From Dichomitus squalens LYAD-421 SS1 (lineage: Eukaryota; Basidiomycota; Agaricomycetes; Polyporales; Polyporaceae), in NCBI RefSeq assembly GCF_000275845.1, contig NW_006766913.1, positions 274,761 to 338,760 of the forward strand: 64,000 nucleotides of DNA. Direction: 5' to 3'. Both the position numbers and the translations under genes were made by a program. The notes beneath the pieces were generated by a model. The model had not been told where the DNA came from, made no database searches, and saw only the letters and a program-made list of their open reading frames with translations. This document shows, piece by piece, positions 22,566 to 34,357 of this stretch; positions within the stretch are counted from its first letter, which is position 1; each line of letters begins with the position of its first letter.

Positions 22566-23754
22566 GGGTCATGAGGTATGCAGAGAGATGATCTTGTGGC
22601 TGCGGCAAGGGATATTGAGACGCTTAAGAACGTCGATCGAGCCTGCCATGTTCTGACGGCTGTCATCTTGGCGGTCCCCGCTGCCACATCGATGATTGAT
22701 CGAGGGATCGTAAGTACACCCACTCCCTTCTGGCGACCTGGAACATTTTCGTGCCGTTTCCGCCTTCCAAGATGATCGGATGGTCGCGTGAGCGAGTTTA
22801 CTACAAGATGCTAGTGGCCGTATATACAGGCAGGCACCCCATCGGTATAAGCGCCAAGAGTACTGTGAGGGCGAGACGGAAAAAGGAATTTTGGGGTTGC
22901 CGCCGCCACAGATCCGGGGGGGGCACACCTCCTTTGCCGAAATTCGATGGCGGCCGCTCTTTCATGATTTGGAGTCGATAAAAATCACACCATGCAGATT
23001 TTCAGATGTTCGAGATTCTCCAGCGTAAATCTCAGCTCATATATGTATGTAACTACATGGCAGGCTTCGCCTCGGGCGAAGTACCGCGTTGGTGTAGCGC
23101 GCCTCCCGAGCACCGACATCAGAGGATGAGTACTCCGGGTCTTTTGTCGCTCGAAGTGTTCCTATGTCTCAGCGCTCATACAGTCTCCATACATCGTTGT
23201 TACCGTGCGGACGTACCGGTTCTCGGGAGGCCTTCTCGCCGTTGACCAGCATCCTCCCGCTGTGAGTAAGCGCGCCGGGAGTCCAGGCCTCGTTCGAGAC
23301 CGCACAAATCCATGTATATGAACCATCTGAACAATGGGAGTCGCAATTCATACATGACGACTATACTAACAATGACAGTTCTGTCTGTCGTAGTCCTTCG
23401 AAAGCTATCAGTGGCGATGTTCCTGAGCCACGAACCAGCGTCTCAATCCGACTCGGGAAGCCTCCGTCTTGGAAAATTGGGGAGGATGAGTAAGCATCCT
23501 CAAAGAGCGTGCCATGCGCCAGGGGCACCTCAATCGGGGCGTCCAGGGACCTCGTCCCGCGGTGAGAACAGCCACGACATCCCATCATGTCTACATGCTA
23601 GCGACGGGATTCGAGAATGACGGCGTGGGAATCCGCTCATCGGATACTTGACGGTATTTATCCCCACAACCGCTCGCATGCATCTCCGAGTCGGTCTCAC
23701 TTCCTTCTCGCTGTCGCTCGGGTACTATCTGGTCCTTGCAAGAGTGGACAGAAT
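22566..23754. other. Intergenic region
   Basis: The first 280 bases are the duplicated 3' flank of the reductase (ATGATTGATCGAGGGATCGTA near 22690 against 19585). The rest, up to the start of DUF6534 copy B, shows no gene. Confidence 0.45.
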
Positions 23755-25906
23755 ATGTCCGCAAACGTCACCGCCACGGCCCCAGCGGTGCCTGCGCTGG
23801 ACAACTCGTTCGGGGCTATTCTCATCGGAACCTTCATTGGTCTAACGTGAGTTGGTACGACTGCTTCGCAAAACTTCCGTTAGCTGACCTGTGACACGCA
23901 AACATCTGATCTAGGATGTATGGTCTATCTTTGGGCCAGATGTTCCGATATTTCCACGCCTACGCCGGAGACACGTTGATTCTCAAGGGCACGGTAAGCC
24001 AGACATCGTCGTATAGCCCTGCTTGGATCCAGCTGACAACGCCTCGCTCGCATTCTATATATGACTCCTCTCAGGTCCTCTGTCTCTCGTACGTGATCAA
24101 GGAGCGCTTTCATTGCAATAGCTGACTCGTATGACACAGCATACTGGACACCTTCCATTCTATCGCTTGTATGCACGCATCGTGAGCCCGGCTTCCACAT
24201 ACACTTGCTCTCGCTGTCTGACGGCCAAGGTAGCTATCATTATCTTGTAAACAACTATTTTAGGCCGCAAGTCCTGCTCGTCGGGGTATGGTATGTTGTC
24301 CCCATTGTCAGATTGTTTCCGTAACAAGGTCTGACTGCATTACCGCAGGTCCGTTCGAGTGAGTTAGCAGATGTCTAGATTGAATGCTACTCTGATGCTC
24401 CCCTTTACCATCAGATCTTGGCCCCGGTCACTGTAAGTGGTGTAGGATCTCGCGCTTGGGGCTGGAGGTGATATTTTTTGCTATCTGTGCAGGGAGTCAC
24501 CGTGCTCGTCGCTCAGTCGTATGTCTTCTGAGTCATGCATGCCTTGATCAGGATCTCTTTGCTAAGTTTTGTCTCGATAGCTTCTACGCTCGTAGGATCT
24601 ATCGTCGTGCGTCCAACTAGTTTCGGTGCGCATACACGAAGCTCACGGTGCTCCGTCGTAGTTGGTTCTGGCTACGCTTTTGTCGTGATCCCTATCGTAT
24701 GTTATCCTTGTCTGTGTCCGTACTCAGCCTTCTGACCCTCATATAGATACTGTTCATGCTTGGCTCTGTCGGTGAGTGCTGCCGCCGAAGCATGACTGCT
24801 GGTCAGCCATTTATGAGAGCTGCGCAATAGGTTTCACGATCGGTCAGTGTTGCCATCCTCTCAATTGTTCAGATATTTATCTCACCGCGTTCTGTGCAGC
24901 TGCTAGTTACGAAATGTCAGTCTTTCTTCTAATGGTGCCCATGTGCCGTCTGACGAACAACGCTGTAGCTTTGCACAAGCGACGTTCGCCAAATTTGAGC
25001 ATTACACCGTACGACGCTGAAAGACGCCCCCGGGTTGTGTAACGATACTGAAGGATCGCATCCGCAGTGGCTCATGTCCGGCGGGTTCGCGTGCTCGCTG
25101 GCCACCGATGTAGTGCTTACCGTGACTCTGATTGCCTTTCTTATGCGGAGCCGCACTGCGTTTAAAAAGTAAGTACACGAACGTGCTCAGCTGTTGGATG
25201 GAAGCTCAGTCGTCTCCAGGACGAACTCGATGCTTAGCGTTCTGGTGGTATATACAATCAACACAGGTGAGCTCGTTAAGTTAGCAGTTTACGATTGATG
25301 CAGGTTTCATACGGCGGCTGGTCTAGGGCTTCTCACGAGGTAGATACCTGATGTACTCGCGGAACGATCTGGAGTTGATATGGCTTCCTCTCAGCGCCCT
25401 CAGCCTCGCATCGCTAGCGTTCGTGAGTCGCACAAAGTCCTTGTTTTCTTGAGGCGATATGAATATACTGCTAGGGTCTATCGCAACCGGAACACATGAT
25501 CTGGATCGCGGTTAACATGCTCGCCACAAAATGTGAGCACCTCCCTACTTCGCACTTTCAACAGCGGCGCTGATATTTGCCCTTAGCCTATGTCAACGCC
25601 GTGCTCGCTGTGTACGTAATTTTCACATGCTCATAAGGCAGAGGAGCTTGATTCATTCCCCTTCTGCGCAGTGTCAACTCCCGTCGCGGAGTCGCGGAGT
25701 CAACACGGGAGACTGGTGGCTTCGGCACCTTCGGCTTGACTGCGCAGCAGCAAGTATCTCAGCGTATTCCGGCGCGGATGGACACCTTCCGTGCGTCGGC
25801 TGTGCAGAGGGACGTCATTGACGTCCATTGGGACAATCCCCCTGAGGATGACGTGCCGATGAAAAATCATGGGGTTGAATCGAAGCGAGACGGAGACGTG
25901 GTGTAA
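23755..25906 (+). CDS. DUF6534 membrane protein, array copy B
   Basis: The ATG at 23755 starts MSANVTATAPAVPALDNSFG and AILIGTFIGL. Following exons read MYGLSLGQMFRYFHAYAGDT, ILDTFHSIACMHAS, SYHYLVNNYFRPQVLLVGVW, GVTVLVAQS, FYARRIYR, ILFMLGSV, ATFAKFEHYT, WLMSGGFACSLATDVVLTVT, TNSMLSVLVVYTINT, ALSLASLAF and GLSQPEHMIWIAVNMLATK. The last exon has VNSRRGVAESTRETGGFGTF and a polar tail ending at TAA 25904-25906. The exon after FYARRIYR (about 24630-24700) is the least certain part. The layout and the C-terminal exon are very close to copy C, indicating a recent tandem duplication. Predicted seven-helix integral membrane protein; function unknown. Confidence 0.75.
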
Positions 25907-27564
25907 ATTCTCGGTGGCTGTAGCGTTAGTCTTTCGACGTGTAATCTTCGAGAGCAGGCCTCTGGCTGAACGTTTGTTAGATATTGGACTGTATGATAGT
26001 ACTAATTAGAGAAGTTTCGAAGAGGTTACGGGATGTTCCTCATTTGTCTGCGCGTTCATGAGGCGGAGGGCATGATCGCGGAACTGATGCCCTGTGTGGA
26101 TATCGGCTTCTAATCTTTAGTAGCCTCCATGGTAGATAACAGTCTGCGATGGAGACTCCTTTCCTTGCGCTCATTGCACCTGAGCGTACGTGACGCCAGC
26201 AATGAGTCCCAGTTGCTATCTTGGTTCGCCGTGCGGATATGGTGACTTTCTATTCAGACAGTGTATCCTTCATCAATTCTATGAGTCTCAGTCTCATTGA
26301 CTGACTTTGCTGCGGTAGTTACGTTTCTCCATGTAATAGAGGCTTGAGCCTCGGTACGCTCGGACTGCCAGCAGTGATCATTGCGCGCTCACTGAGTCTG
26401 GGCGGACATAGCACCAGACTATGCCGTATGCTCCGCATCAAAGGTGCTCTGTGTCTCATACAAGTCTAAGAAAGACCTTCATCTCGACTCGAACAAAAAG
26501 ATCCTGGATGAGATGTAATGGCAGTCCGTGCGTTCACAGGCGGCATTGGCCGGCGTCTATTGTACCAAATCGAGGAATCCGATTTTGATTGATGCAATGC
26601 GATAGTAAGTAAGCGCATTCGAAGGCTACCTCATCTCCACGTTTCTCTTCACTGCTAAGGACCTTTCTCGAACCATGTACCGGCGATACGTTGAGAGGTC
26701 TGCTCGTATCATTCTGCCAATGTGGGGCTTGAACCTATTGCGCCCTGGTGCAGAGACGCATGAATCTCGATGCTGCCATGCCACTCCCACGCACCCGGTT
26801 TCACCTTTCACCGACGCCGCTCTTCTGCAGAACTTGGGCGTGATGATGAGAGAAGATCAGCTCTTCGGTCTTTCTGGGCGCTCTTAATTCCCGCCAGCTG
26901 TCTGCGTGTTACTATCTCCTTCGCTGTTCCTCGCGCTTCAGCACACTCGGTCCTCCGACCACTCGAGCTTGAGCTCGAAGATGATCTCCTCTCCAATCTG
27001 GCGGATCTTCTCCAGGCCTGTCCATGAACCGTGCTGGTGTATAGTCATCATCAAATGGTTTCATGGCCATATCATGGTCTCACGATGGCCTGTCGTTCTG
27101 TGGACAATTTGAGCATCATCTGCGTGATTCCTCGAGCGGGGGCTTCTGTCCCGGCGCTGTGTCCCACACCAGAATAGATCCGCGGGTCACTACGATACCA
27201 TGCCCTCTGCGGATATGCGGTCAACGGGCGCATTTCTTGAGCGTGCTTCTCAAAACACTGGTAGCTATGGCCAAGATGCTATTTCACAGACACCGCTGAG
27301 AATGATCTCACACCGCACCCTGCGAAGAAGAGCGCTCACATCTGCCATCTAGATGATATTCTTCCTTCTTTGTTAGATGGTCCACTACAATACTTCAGTT
27401 CGACAGGGACCTCTTCTCTTCCAAGATACTCGCTTGCTGAGAACAGATTGTCAAGATCGGTGGCGTCTTTGTGCGTGGCATCGCAGATGAGCTGCCCTTT
27501 CTCCGGCCTATTGACGCGCCAATGCCCCTTACTCTCTGTCCTCGCGTTGTGCCTCTTCAAAACA
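25907..27564. other. Intergenic region
   Basis: No gene recognised. Open frames near 26675-27000 on both strands are short and low in complexity (Ser/Arg-rich). The last few hundred bases presumably hold the promoter of copy C. Confidence 0.45.
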
Positions 27565-29652
27565 ATGGTGACCAATGGTACTGCTATAGTCTCGCTGTTT
27601 CCACAAGTACCCACTCTGGATAACACGTTCGGGGCTGTACTGATCGGGACGTTCATTGGGCTCATGTACGTACTTGGTTTGAGCTAAGAGCAGACTCAAA
27701 ACTGATGGTTCTGTTCAGGATGTATGGGTTATCTCTCCACCAGACCTTCCGCTACTTCCGCATATATGTCGGAGACACCCTACTTCTGAAGATCACGGTA
27801 CGTCGTCAGAATCGCTCAAGGATGACGCTAGACAGCAGCTGGGTCTAAACATCAGTTTACAGGTTTTTGGCCTCGCGTTAGTCTCTCGGACTCTCTCCTA
27901 ATTCTTGGCTGGGTCTGGGCTGACCCGGAGCCTTGCTTAGTGTCCTGGACACGACGCACTCTGTCGCTTGCATGCATGCATCGTACGTGTTCGAAACCTG
28001 TAGATGCTTCGGGGTGATTGACAGACGCACAAGATACTTCTATCTCGTGACCAATTACTTCAACCCCCTGGCCCTATTCTCAGGCATCTGGTCTATCAGG
28101 GTTGGTACCTCCTCCGCTTACTGAGGTGGCTTGCTGAGTACCCTTCCCATAGTCGTTGGCTCCGCTAACGGTAGGTGGTGCTTCTTTGAGACCAATGTTC
28201 TTCACATCTCATAGTTGCATTATCCAGGGCGCAACTGTCCTGCTAGCTCAATCGTACGCTTCCGCATGATGGAGCCATTTCGTGGGCTGACCCTATCCGG
28301 TGCATGCTCAGATTCTATGTCCGAAGAGTGTACCTTTGTAAGTACATTTAAGGACTACACACCACTCGCTCCGCCGAAACTGAGTATGGATGGGCAGTGG
28401 GACAAGGATATGCTTTGCTTGTCATTCCCTTAGTAAGGACTGAATAGCACCCAAATAACTTCCGGGTACTGACGTACTAACCAGGGACTGATCATGATCG
28501 GCACTACTGGTAAGGCATACATATCTCCTATGCTGTTGCAACATTGACGAAGCGGGCTTCCAGGTTTTGCGGTCGGTCAGTGGTCTTCTAACCCATATCC
28601 CTACGCTAGCGTAGACGAGCTGAGCACCGGAAACCTTATCTGACTAGCTGCGAGCTTTGAAATGTGAGTCTTGAAGACTTTCGAATATCCGTGTTATGCT
28701 GAGCAATTGCCCTCCATAGCTTCCATCAGAAGACTTTCGCAAATTTCGAGCGCTTTACGGTGTGTTATGCAGTCGTCCGATTCGGACCCGGACGGATATC
28801 AAACTCATTAATATGCCTGCAGTGGTTGATGTCTGGAGGCTTCGGTTGCTCGCTTGCGACAGATATACTCCTCACTGTCGCCTTGACAATCTTCTTGACG
28901 CGCAGTCGCTCCGCTTTCCACGGGTGCGTCCGGAGCTGTGATAGCGAATACAATTCACATGATGACATACCTCTCAGGACGAATTCTGCTTTGAGCATTC
29001 TGGTCGTGTACACAATCAATACCGGTGCGTCACCTTGTGAAGGTCTCCACGTCGGATGCGTCAGGCTTAATCATGGGGCATTGACAGGATTACTGACGAG
29101 GTGGCTTGTATTGCATACTACAGCGATAAAGCAGGAATTACTAACAATCAATCAACAGCGCGCTGAGCCTGTTGTCTCTCGTCTTTGTGAGCATGTCAGA
29201 GATCTGGGATCTGTTCGCGATATAATAGGCTGCGTTACAGGGAGTCGCTCAACCGGGCAATATGATCTATATTGCAGCGAACATGCTCGCTACCAAGTGT
29301 ATGCATCGAGACATCGTCTGAGTATTCCCACACAGTGCTGATTGAGGACGGTAGCTTATGTGAACGCCGTACTAGCTGTGTATGTTTTACGACATGTCTT
29401 TGCGCACATTCAGACTCACCCGTCCCGTACAGAGTCAACTCGCGAAGCTCCCTTGCAGATTCCAAACGGGACACAGAAGCTCTTGGCACGTTCGGCTTGA
29501 GCACCCAACTGCAATCGTCACAGAGGCTACCTATTCGGATGGAGCACTTCCGTACGGCTTTATCGCAGGGAGATGCCATTGACGTACATTGGAGAATCCC
29601 GGCACAGGCAGAGGACCAGAAAGATGGGGGCACGGGGAGTACGACTGTTTGA
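27565..29652 (+). CDS. DUF6534 membrane protein, array copy C
   Basis: The start at 27565 gives MVTNGTAIVSLFPQVPTLD and NTFGAVLIGTFIGL. Next exons read MYGLSLHQTFRYFRIYVGDT, LVTNYFNPLALFSGIW, GATVLLAQS, FYVRRVYL, GQGYALLVIPL, WLMSGGFGCSLATDILLTVA, TNSALSILVVYTINT, ALSLLSLVF and GVAQPGNMIYIAANMLATK. The final exon starts VNSRSSLADSKRDTEALGTF and contains DAIDVHWRIPA, matching DVIDVHWDNPP of copy B. The stop is TGA 29650-29652. Splice sites seen are GT/AG and in phase. Same predicted topology and unknown role as its neighbours. Confidence 0.75.
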
Positions 29653-30257
29653 CTGAAATCATCGTGTGGACACCAGAGGTTTGAGCCAGTCATGTATTGG
29701 GCGCATGAGATGTCATGTTCTCGAGAACAATCGCCAGCTTCGGCACTTGCCAATCGCGCTCAGAACTGGATTCTCAGTCCCAAGCGTCAATCACTGAATG
29801 CTCCAAAAAGTCAAATTCTAACATGCTTCTCGTGGCTGTAGTGAGAGGAGTCAGGTCAGATTGTGATCATGAACACCCGCCCATCGAGAAACGCGCCGTG
29901 ATGCGCGCCGTCTAACCCTGGTTCTGACATCTCACTGAAGAAGTCTCGGGATGTTCACTTCTAATTTTGGACAAGTATATAGCGCTCTATTCCGAAGACC
30001 TGGTCACGATGGTCGAGATCCTATACCCAAGCATGCGCCTACAAAGCACTGGCTGAAGTCTCCTTCGCCGTGCCGAGGACGAATAGCGCTGAGTGGTCCT
30101 CAGCGCATCATACGCCGCCGTGATGCTGGGAAGCACGGGTCTCAGATAGAATCCCGGACAACTATCAAACTGAGGAGGGCTTTTGCGCATAGACCCTTCC
30201 CCCCCTACCCATCTCCCCATTGCATTTGAGGGCCCTGACAGCTGCGAATAGGAGGCA
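29653..30257. other. Spacer between DUF6534 copies C and D
   Basis: No gene recognised; short open frames only. It presumably holds the 3' end of copy C and the promoter of copy D. Confidence 0.45.
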
Positions 30258-32379
30258 ATGTCTCGCATTCCCTCCCGTGCAGCTAATGTGACTGAATCTC
30301 TAGCTCTGCTTCCAAAACTCCCACCTCTGGACAACACGTTCGGGGCAGTGCTCATCGGGACATTCATGAGCCTCATGTGAGTCGTTCAGCGAGCGATACC
30401 TTAGTTGCATACATGATCTGTATGTGCCATCAGACTATACGGGATGACGCTGCATCAGTTATATCGATATCTCCTCACGTATGCTACTGACAGGCTATGG
30501 GTGAGGTGTACGGTAAGTTGATCATGCTCACCTCGGATTTTTCTGAGACTGATGGACGCTCGGGTAGGTATACAGTACAATGTGAGTAGATTTATCTGCT
30601 CTTTTCATCAGGATGGTCTTTCGAGCAAAATGACTGTAGTATGCTGGAGACGGTACACATGGCATTTTGCTGCCACGTTTGGTATGTGCATCATCACGCC
30701 CAGTTTCACGAGGGAATCTCATATCTTGAAGCTACTGGTACCTTGTGACCAATTACTTCAACCCTTCAGAACTCTTATTTGGAAGCTGGAAAGTGCACGA
30801 TGTCCCTGTCTCTCATTCGCTTCTGACACATCTATAGGTCTATCAAGGTGGGCCTGTGACTCCGCTAAATCATATGATACACACACACTTACGTGTACAA
30901 ACAGATTGTTCTGATATTGTCGGTGAGTGCATTTGTTCTGTCATCATGCCTGCGGTCCCATGGAGTGACACCCTCTCCGTCGATAGGGCATCATTATTAT
31001 TATCTCGCAAAGGTGAGACATGGGCTGAATGAAGAACGGTCATCGACATTGCTGAAATCGCGGGGAAGCTTCTTCGCCTGGAGGGTATATCTCGGTACAG
31101 TACTTCCCCTACATAAATCTACACAATATCTGATCACCTGGCGTACACTTAGTGGGTCCTAGATTCCGGCTACTTGTTCTCGTTGCTGTGCGCTCAAATG
31201 CACCTGTATAAATCCGAACCCAGCTAATCACGTTCATACAGATGTTTCTTCTTGTCGGTGAACTAGGTGGGCTTCGAAGTCTGCTTCCCATATATTGTGC
31301 CACGGAATATAACTGGTCTCCCAGCGTTCTTTTCCGCCGCCACTATTGAAACGTACGTAGTTAATTTGCATGTTTATCTGAGAGAAAGTTGGACACGGCA
31401 TGATAGCTTCATGATACCGACATTCCAAGAGTTCGAACATCTCGAGGTGATTGACCCCTCATTCTGGTCTTGTCACCTCTTGCTTAGTTCTGATGATGGT
31501 TCATCGACGTAATAGTGGCTCATCTCCGTTGGCTCTGCTCAAGCAATCACTGCAGACACCCTTCTGACTACAGTGCTCATCATCACCTTGCACCGGAGTC
31601 GGACTGGTATCAAGAGAACAGACTCTATACTTGATATTTTGATTCTATATGCAATAAGTACTGGTAAGCAGCCCAACACTGTCTACTTGCCTTTCAACTA
31701 AGTGGTCCATACGCAAGGGCTTTTGACGACGTGAGTACTTGACACTGCACTAGCTTAGTCAACTGAAGGCGTACCGTGTTCTAGTATATTTAATGCATTG
31801 GCCTTCCTCTCCGTGAGTTCTGCCACAATCATAACTCGCCTAGACTAGATTTGACGTCATCATAGGTGGTTCTGCTTCCAAAAAACATGATCTACATTGC
31901 ATTCTCCATCATTGTCACGAAATGTATGTTCAGACTATCTGCATATTCGCGGTAGGAATGCTGATGATATTCAAGAAGTGTATGCCAATACCCTTCTCGT
32001 AGCGTAAGCTTGACACTACTATTCGTCACGCGACATTCTCAATTCACATACACGTCATAGGCTTAATACGAGAGATTCTCTGTCCAAGAGATGTTTGGTC
32101 CAGGCTTCCGATGGCAACCCCTACGGTTCGAGCGCCGTCTTTGGGGCTACCGTTACGCCGCACCGGGTGTTGCCTCCTCCAGCTATTGCGCAAGTGAGCG
32201 TCTCGAAGCATATGATGAGTAGCCGCCTGGGTGGAGGACGGAGCACCCGAGTACCTGGAGCTAGAGAAACGGAAACGGATTTCGGCAAAATCCTTGAAAT
32301 CAAAGACGACGGACTCTCACACGGGGCAGTGTCACGAGACACGCTAGTGGTCGATGACTCGCAACAGTACGCCAAGTGA
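30258..32379 (+). CDS. DUF6534 membrane protein, array copy D (more diverged)
   Basis: The ATG at 30258 gives MSRIPSRAANVTESLALLPK, then LPPLDNTFGAVLIGTFMSL. The next exon reads LYGMTLHQLYRYLLTYATD, followed by MLETVHMAFCCHV and YWYLVTNYFNPSELLFGSW. The middle part (about 30850-31750) is harder to read: helices resembling the family occur but several expected motifs (FYxRRxYL) are not clear. The last exon, starting near 32061, reads LNTRDSLSKRCLVQASDGNP and ends with a long polar tail at TGA 32377-32379. It is more diverged than copies B and C, with a different C-terminal tail. It may be functional; a break in the middle cannot be excluded. Confidence 0.62.
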
Positions 32380-32739
32380 ACTGCAGCCGCAGTGCTACGA
32401 AATTTCTTTTATGTATATACTTCATTGCTGGCCAGTGGATCAGAACGGTTGGACATACCATGCAGCCAAGGATGCATCATGCTCCTCCACCGTTCTGTGC
32501 TATGTTTGTCTCTAAATACTTGTCCTCGATGGCTCTCCTGATTTCATCTTGTCTCCGGCGGCATCTCGGAAAATTGTATGTTATTATTCGCTTCTTCGCC
32601 TTGCCTCCATTCAGAGGCACGCAAACGTCCCCAGCGAGAGCGAGATAAGCAATGATTATATTTTGACTCTCAACATACATCGGCATCAGATCCTCATAAC
32701 ACGCAACCTTGTCGCACCACCATGCAAGTCCTCTAGCAC
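32380..32739. other. Convergent intergenic spacer
   Basis: Lies between the 3' ends of DUF6534 copy D (plus) and the GH5 gene (minus). Only short open frames were seen. It should hold both polyadenylation regions. Confidence 0.5.
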
Positions 32740-34290
32740 TTACAGGAAGGGCTCGAGCGCCTGAGGGAGGATCTGAGCGATGGCAGTCCCGTTCGGAGGC
32801 TCGATGCTCTGGTAGTACTGCATCCCGAAACAAGCAGTCAGCACCATCCGGCCGACCACCCAGTCCCAAGAAGGCAAAGGAGACCGGAAGAGAAAGAAAA
32901 CTCACGTCGCCCCACCACGGTCCCGCGGCCCACCACAACGCGCCGAGCCACACGCCTGACTGCTGCATCTCGCAGAGTGCGCCCTGGACGGCGGTGATGC
33001 ACGCCGCATTTGAGCCAGCGCCGATCTCGCCGAGGAAACCCTTGAGGTTGTTCTGCTGGAGCCACGTAGTCGCGTTCTGCAGGCGCTCCGCGCCGATCGT
33101 GGACGAGACGCAGGTCGGCGACGTCCCCGAGCCGTCCGAGTCGAGGTATTGATGCATCTCTGCCGCACGCCATCTCGTTAGTTTCGCAGGAGAACGAAAT
33201 GGGAAGATACGACGTACGGATGGCGACGTTGTTGTTCGGGTCCTTAATCGCCCCGAACACCGCGCTGTTGCCAGAGGACGTCGTCCATGTCCACGCGCCG
33301 GTGTAGGACGTGCCCTCGACGAGGATGAGCTGGCTCGTCGCGCCTGCGGACCGGACACCGTTCACTCCCGCTTGCATGAGGGAGAAGACGGTCGCAGCGG
33401 GGATGTCGTGCGGCTCGTTCTGAAGGTCGAAGATGACGTGCGAGTCTGAGACGAACTCGGTGGCGAGCTGCTTCCACCACGCTTGGAAGCTGTTGAGCGA
33501 GAGTCAGTGGGAGAGTGAATACAGGGAGCATAGTGTTAAGGCACGTACGTGCTCGTGCTCGAGATAGTCGCGCCATTGTAGATCATGAAGTTATGGGCTA
33601 TAGCACACTCGTGAACACCATGTATGGTTATGCCACAAGTGCGAAGACTTACGGTCGACGACAGCGTACCCGCCCTTGCCAGTGATGTAGCTGACGATCG
33701 TCTTCAACCCGCTCAGATACGTCTGGTTGAACGGCCCGCCCAACCCGCCCGTGCTCGGCGGGCTGATGCGCTCCATTAGGAAGGGAATCCTAAACGTGTT
33801 GAACCCCTGGCCGACAAAATAGTCGATCGAGGACGGCGACGGCCAGGTATAGTCCTTGCCAAGCTCGCCAGGGATGACGGTGTTGCCGAACTCACCGCCG
33901 GACTCGTTCACACCGAAGTAGGTGAATTTGGTGCGCGTGCCTGGACAGAGAGAGGAGGAAGATGTGGGCGAGGTCGCGGTCGTGGTCGCGCTGCTGGGCT
34001 GACATTGGGAGTAGTCTATATATGAGTTGCCAAGATTCGGTCAGCCAGAGTCAACAGGCGGAGAGGCGAAGGAAGGAGAAAGGACGTGCATTCGTTAGTT
34101 TCTACGCAGGTAGAGCCCGCGTCACAGACGGAAGAGCCGGTGTAGCCGATGCCCTGCGCATATTCTAGTCAGCCATGAACGCCATGTCGAGAGTGGCAGC
34201 TGAACGTACTCCGCACTGGCCCCAGACGGCAACGGAAAGAGCGGGCGCAGCGCTGGCGAGCGCGACGGCAAGCGAGAGGAGCAGCTTCAT
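32740..34290 (-). CDS. GH5 endoglucanase with N-terminal CBM1
   Basis: Secreted endo-beta-1,4-glucanase that cuts cellulose internally (retaining mechanism). The signal peptide MKLLLSLAVALASAAPALS is followed by a CBM1 cellulose-binding domain: VAVWGQCG, GIGYTGSSVCDAGSTCVE, then YSQCQP. A Ser/Thr linker follows (SSATTTATSPTSSSSS), then the GH5 domain: FTYFGVNESGGEFG, FNTFRIPFLMERI, GGYAVVDPHNFMIYNG, the acid/base Glu in VIFDLQNEPHD, MHQYLDSDGSG, and the nucleophile Glu in KGFLGEIGAG. It ends WWAAGPWWGD, YYQSIEPPNG and LPQALEPFL. Phases agree at all joins checked. The second intron seems to use a GC donor (see findings). Subfamily 5 is likely from the LGEIGAG and NEPHD patterns. Confidence 0.92.
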
Positions 34291-34350
34291 GGCCTTTACC
34301 AGAGACGAGCAGCGAGACTCGTTGAGGACCCATTCTCCTCAACGTCGCGC

Positions 34351-34357
34351 TTTATGT
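34351..34357 (-). promoter_or_regulatory. TATA-like box of the GH5 gene
   Basis: Minus-strand ACATAAA lies about 60 bases upstream of the GH5 ATG at 34290. Between it and the ATG is a perfect 9-base inverted repeat (34320-34328 with 34336-34344, loop of 7) near where transcription would start. Confidence 0.45.

Noticed and set aside
23065..23081. Hairpin CTTCGCC-TCG-GGCGAAG
   Set aside because: A 7-base stem in GC-rich DNA is expected by chance and has no context.
15028..32379. Repeated motifs that might suggest a CRISPR-like or satellite array
   Set aside because: The repeats are dispersed coding motifs of the DUF6534 genes, and the window is eukaryotic.
32477..33358. 293-codon minus-strand frame across the 3' half of the cellulase
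   Set aside because: It contains one true GH5 exon but reads through introns at both ends; replaced by the spliced model.
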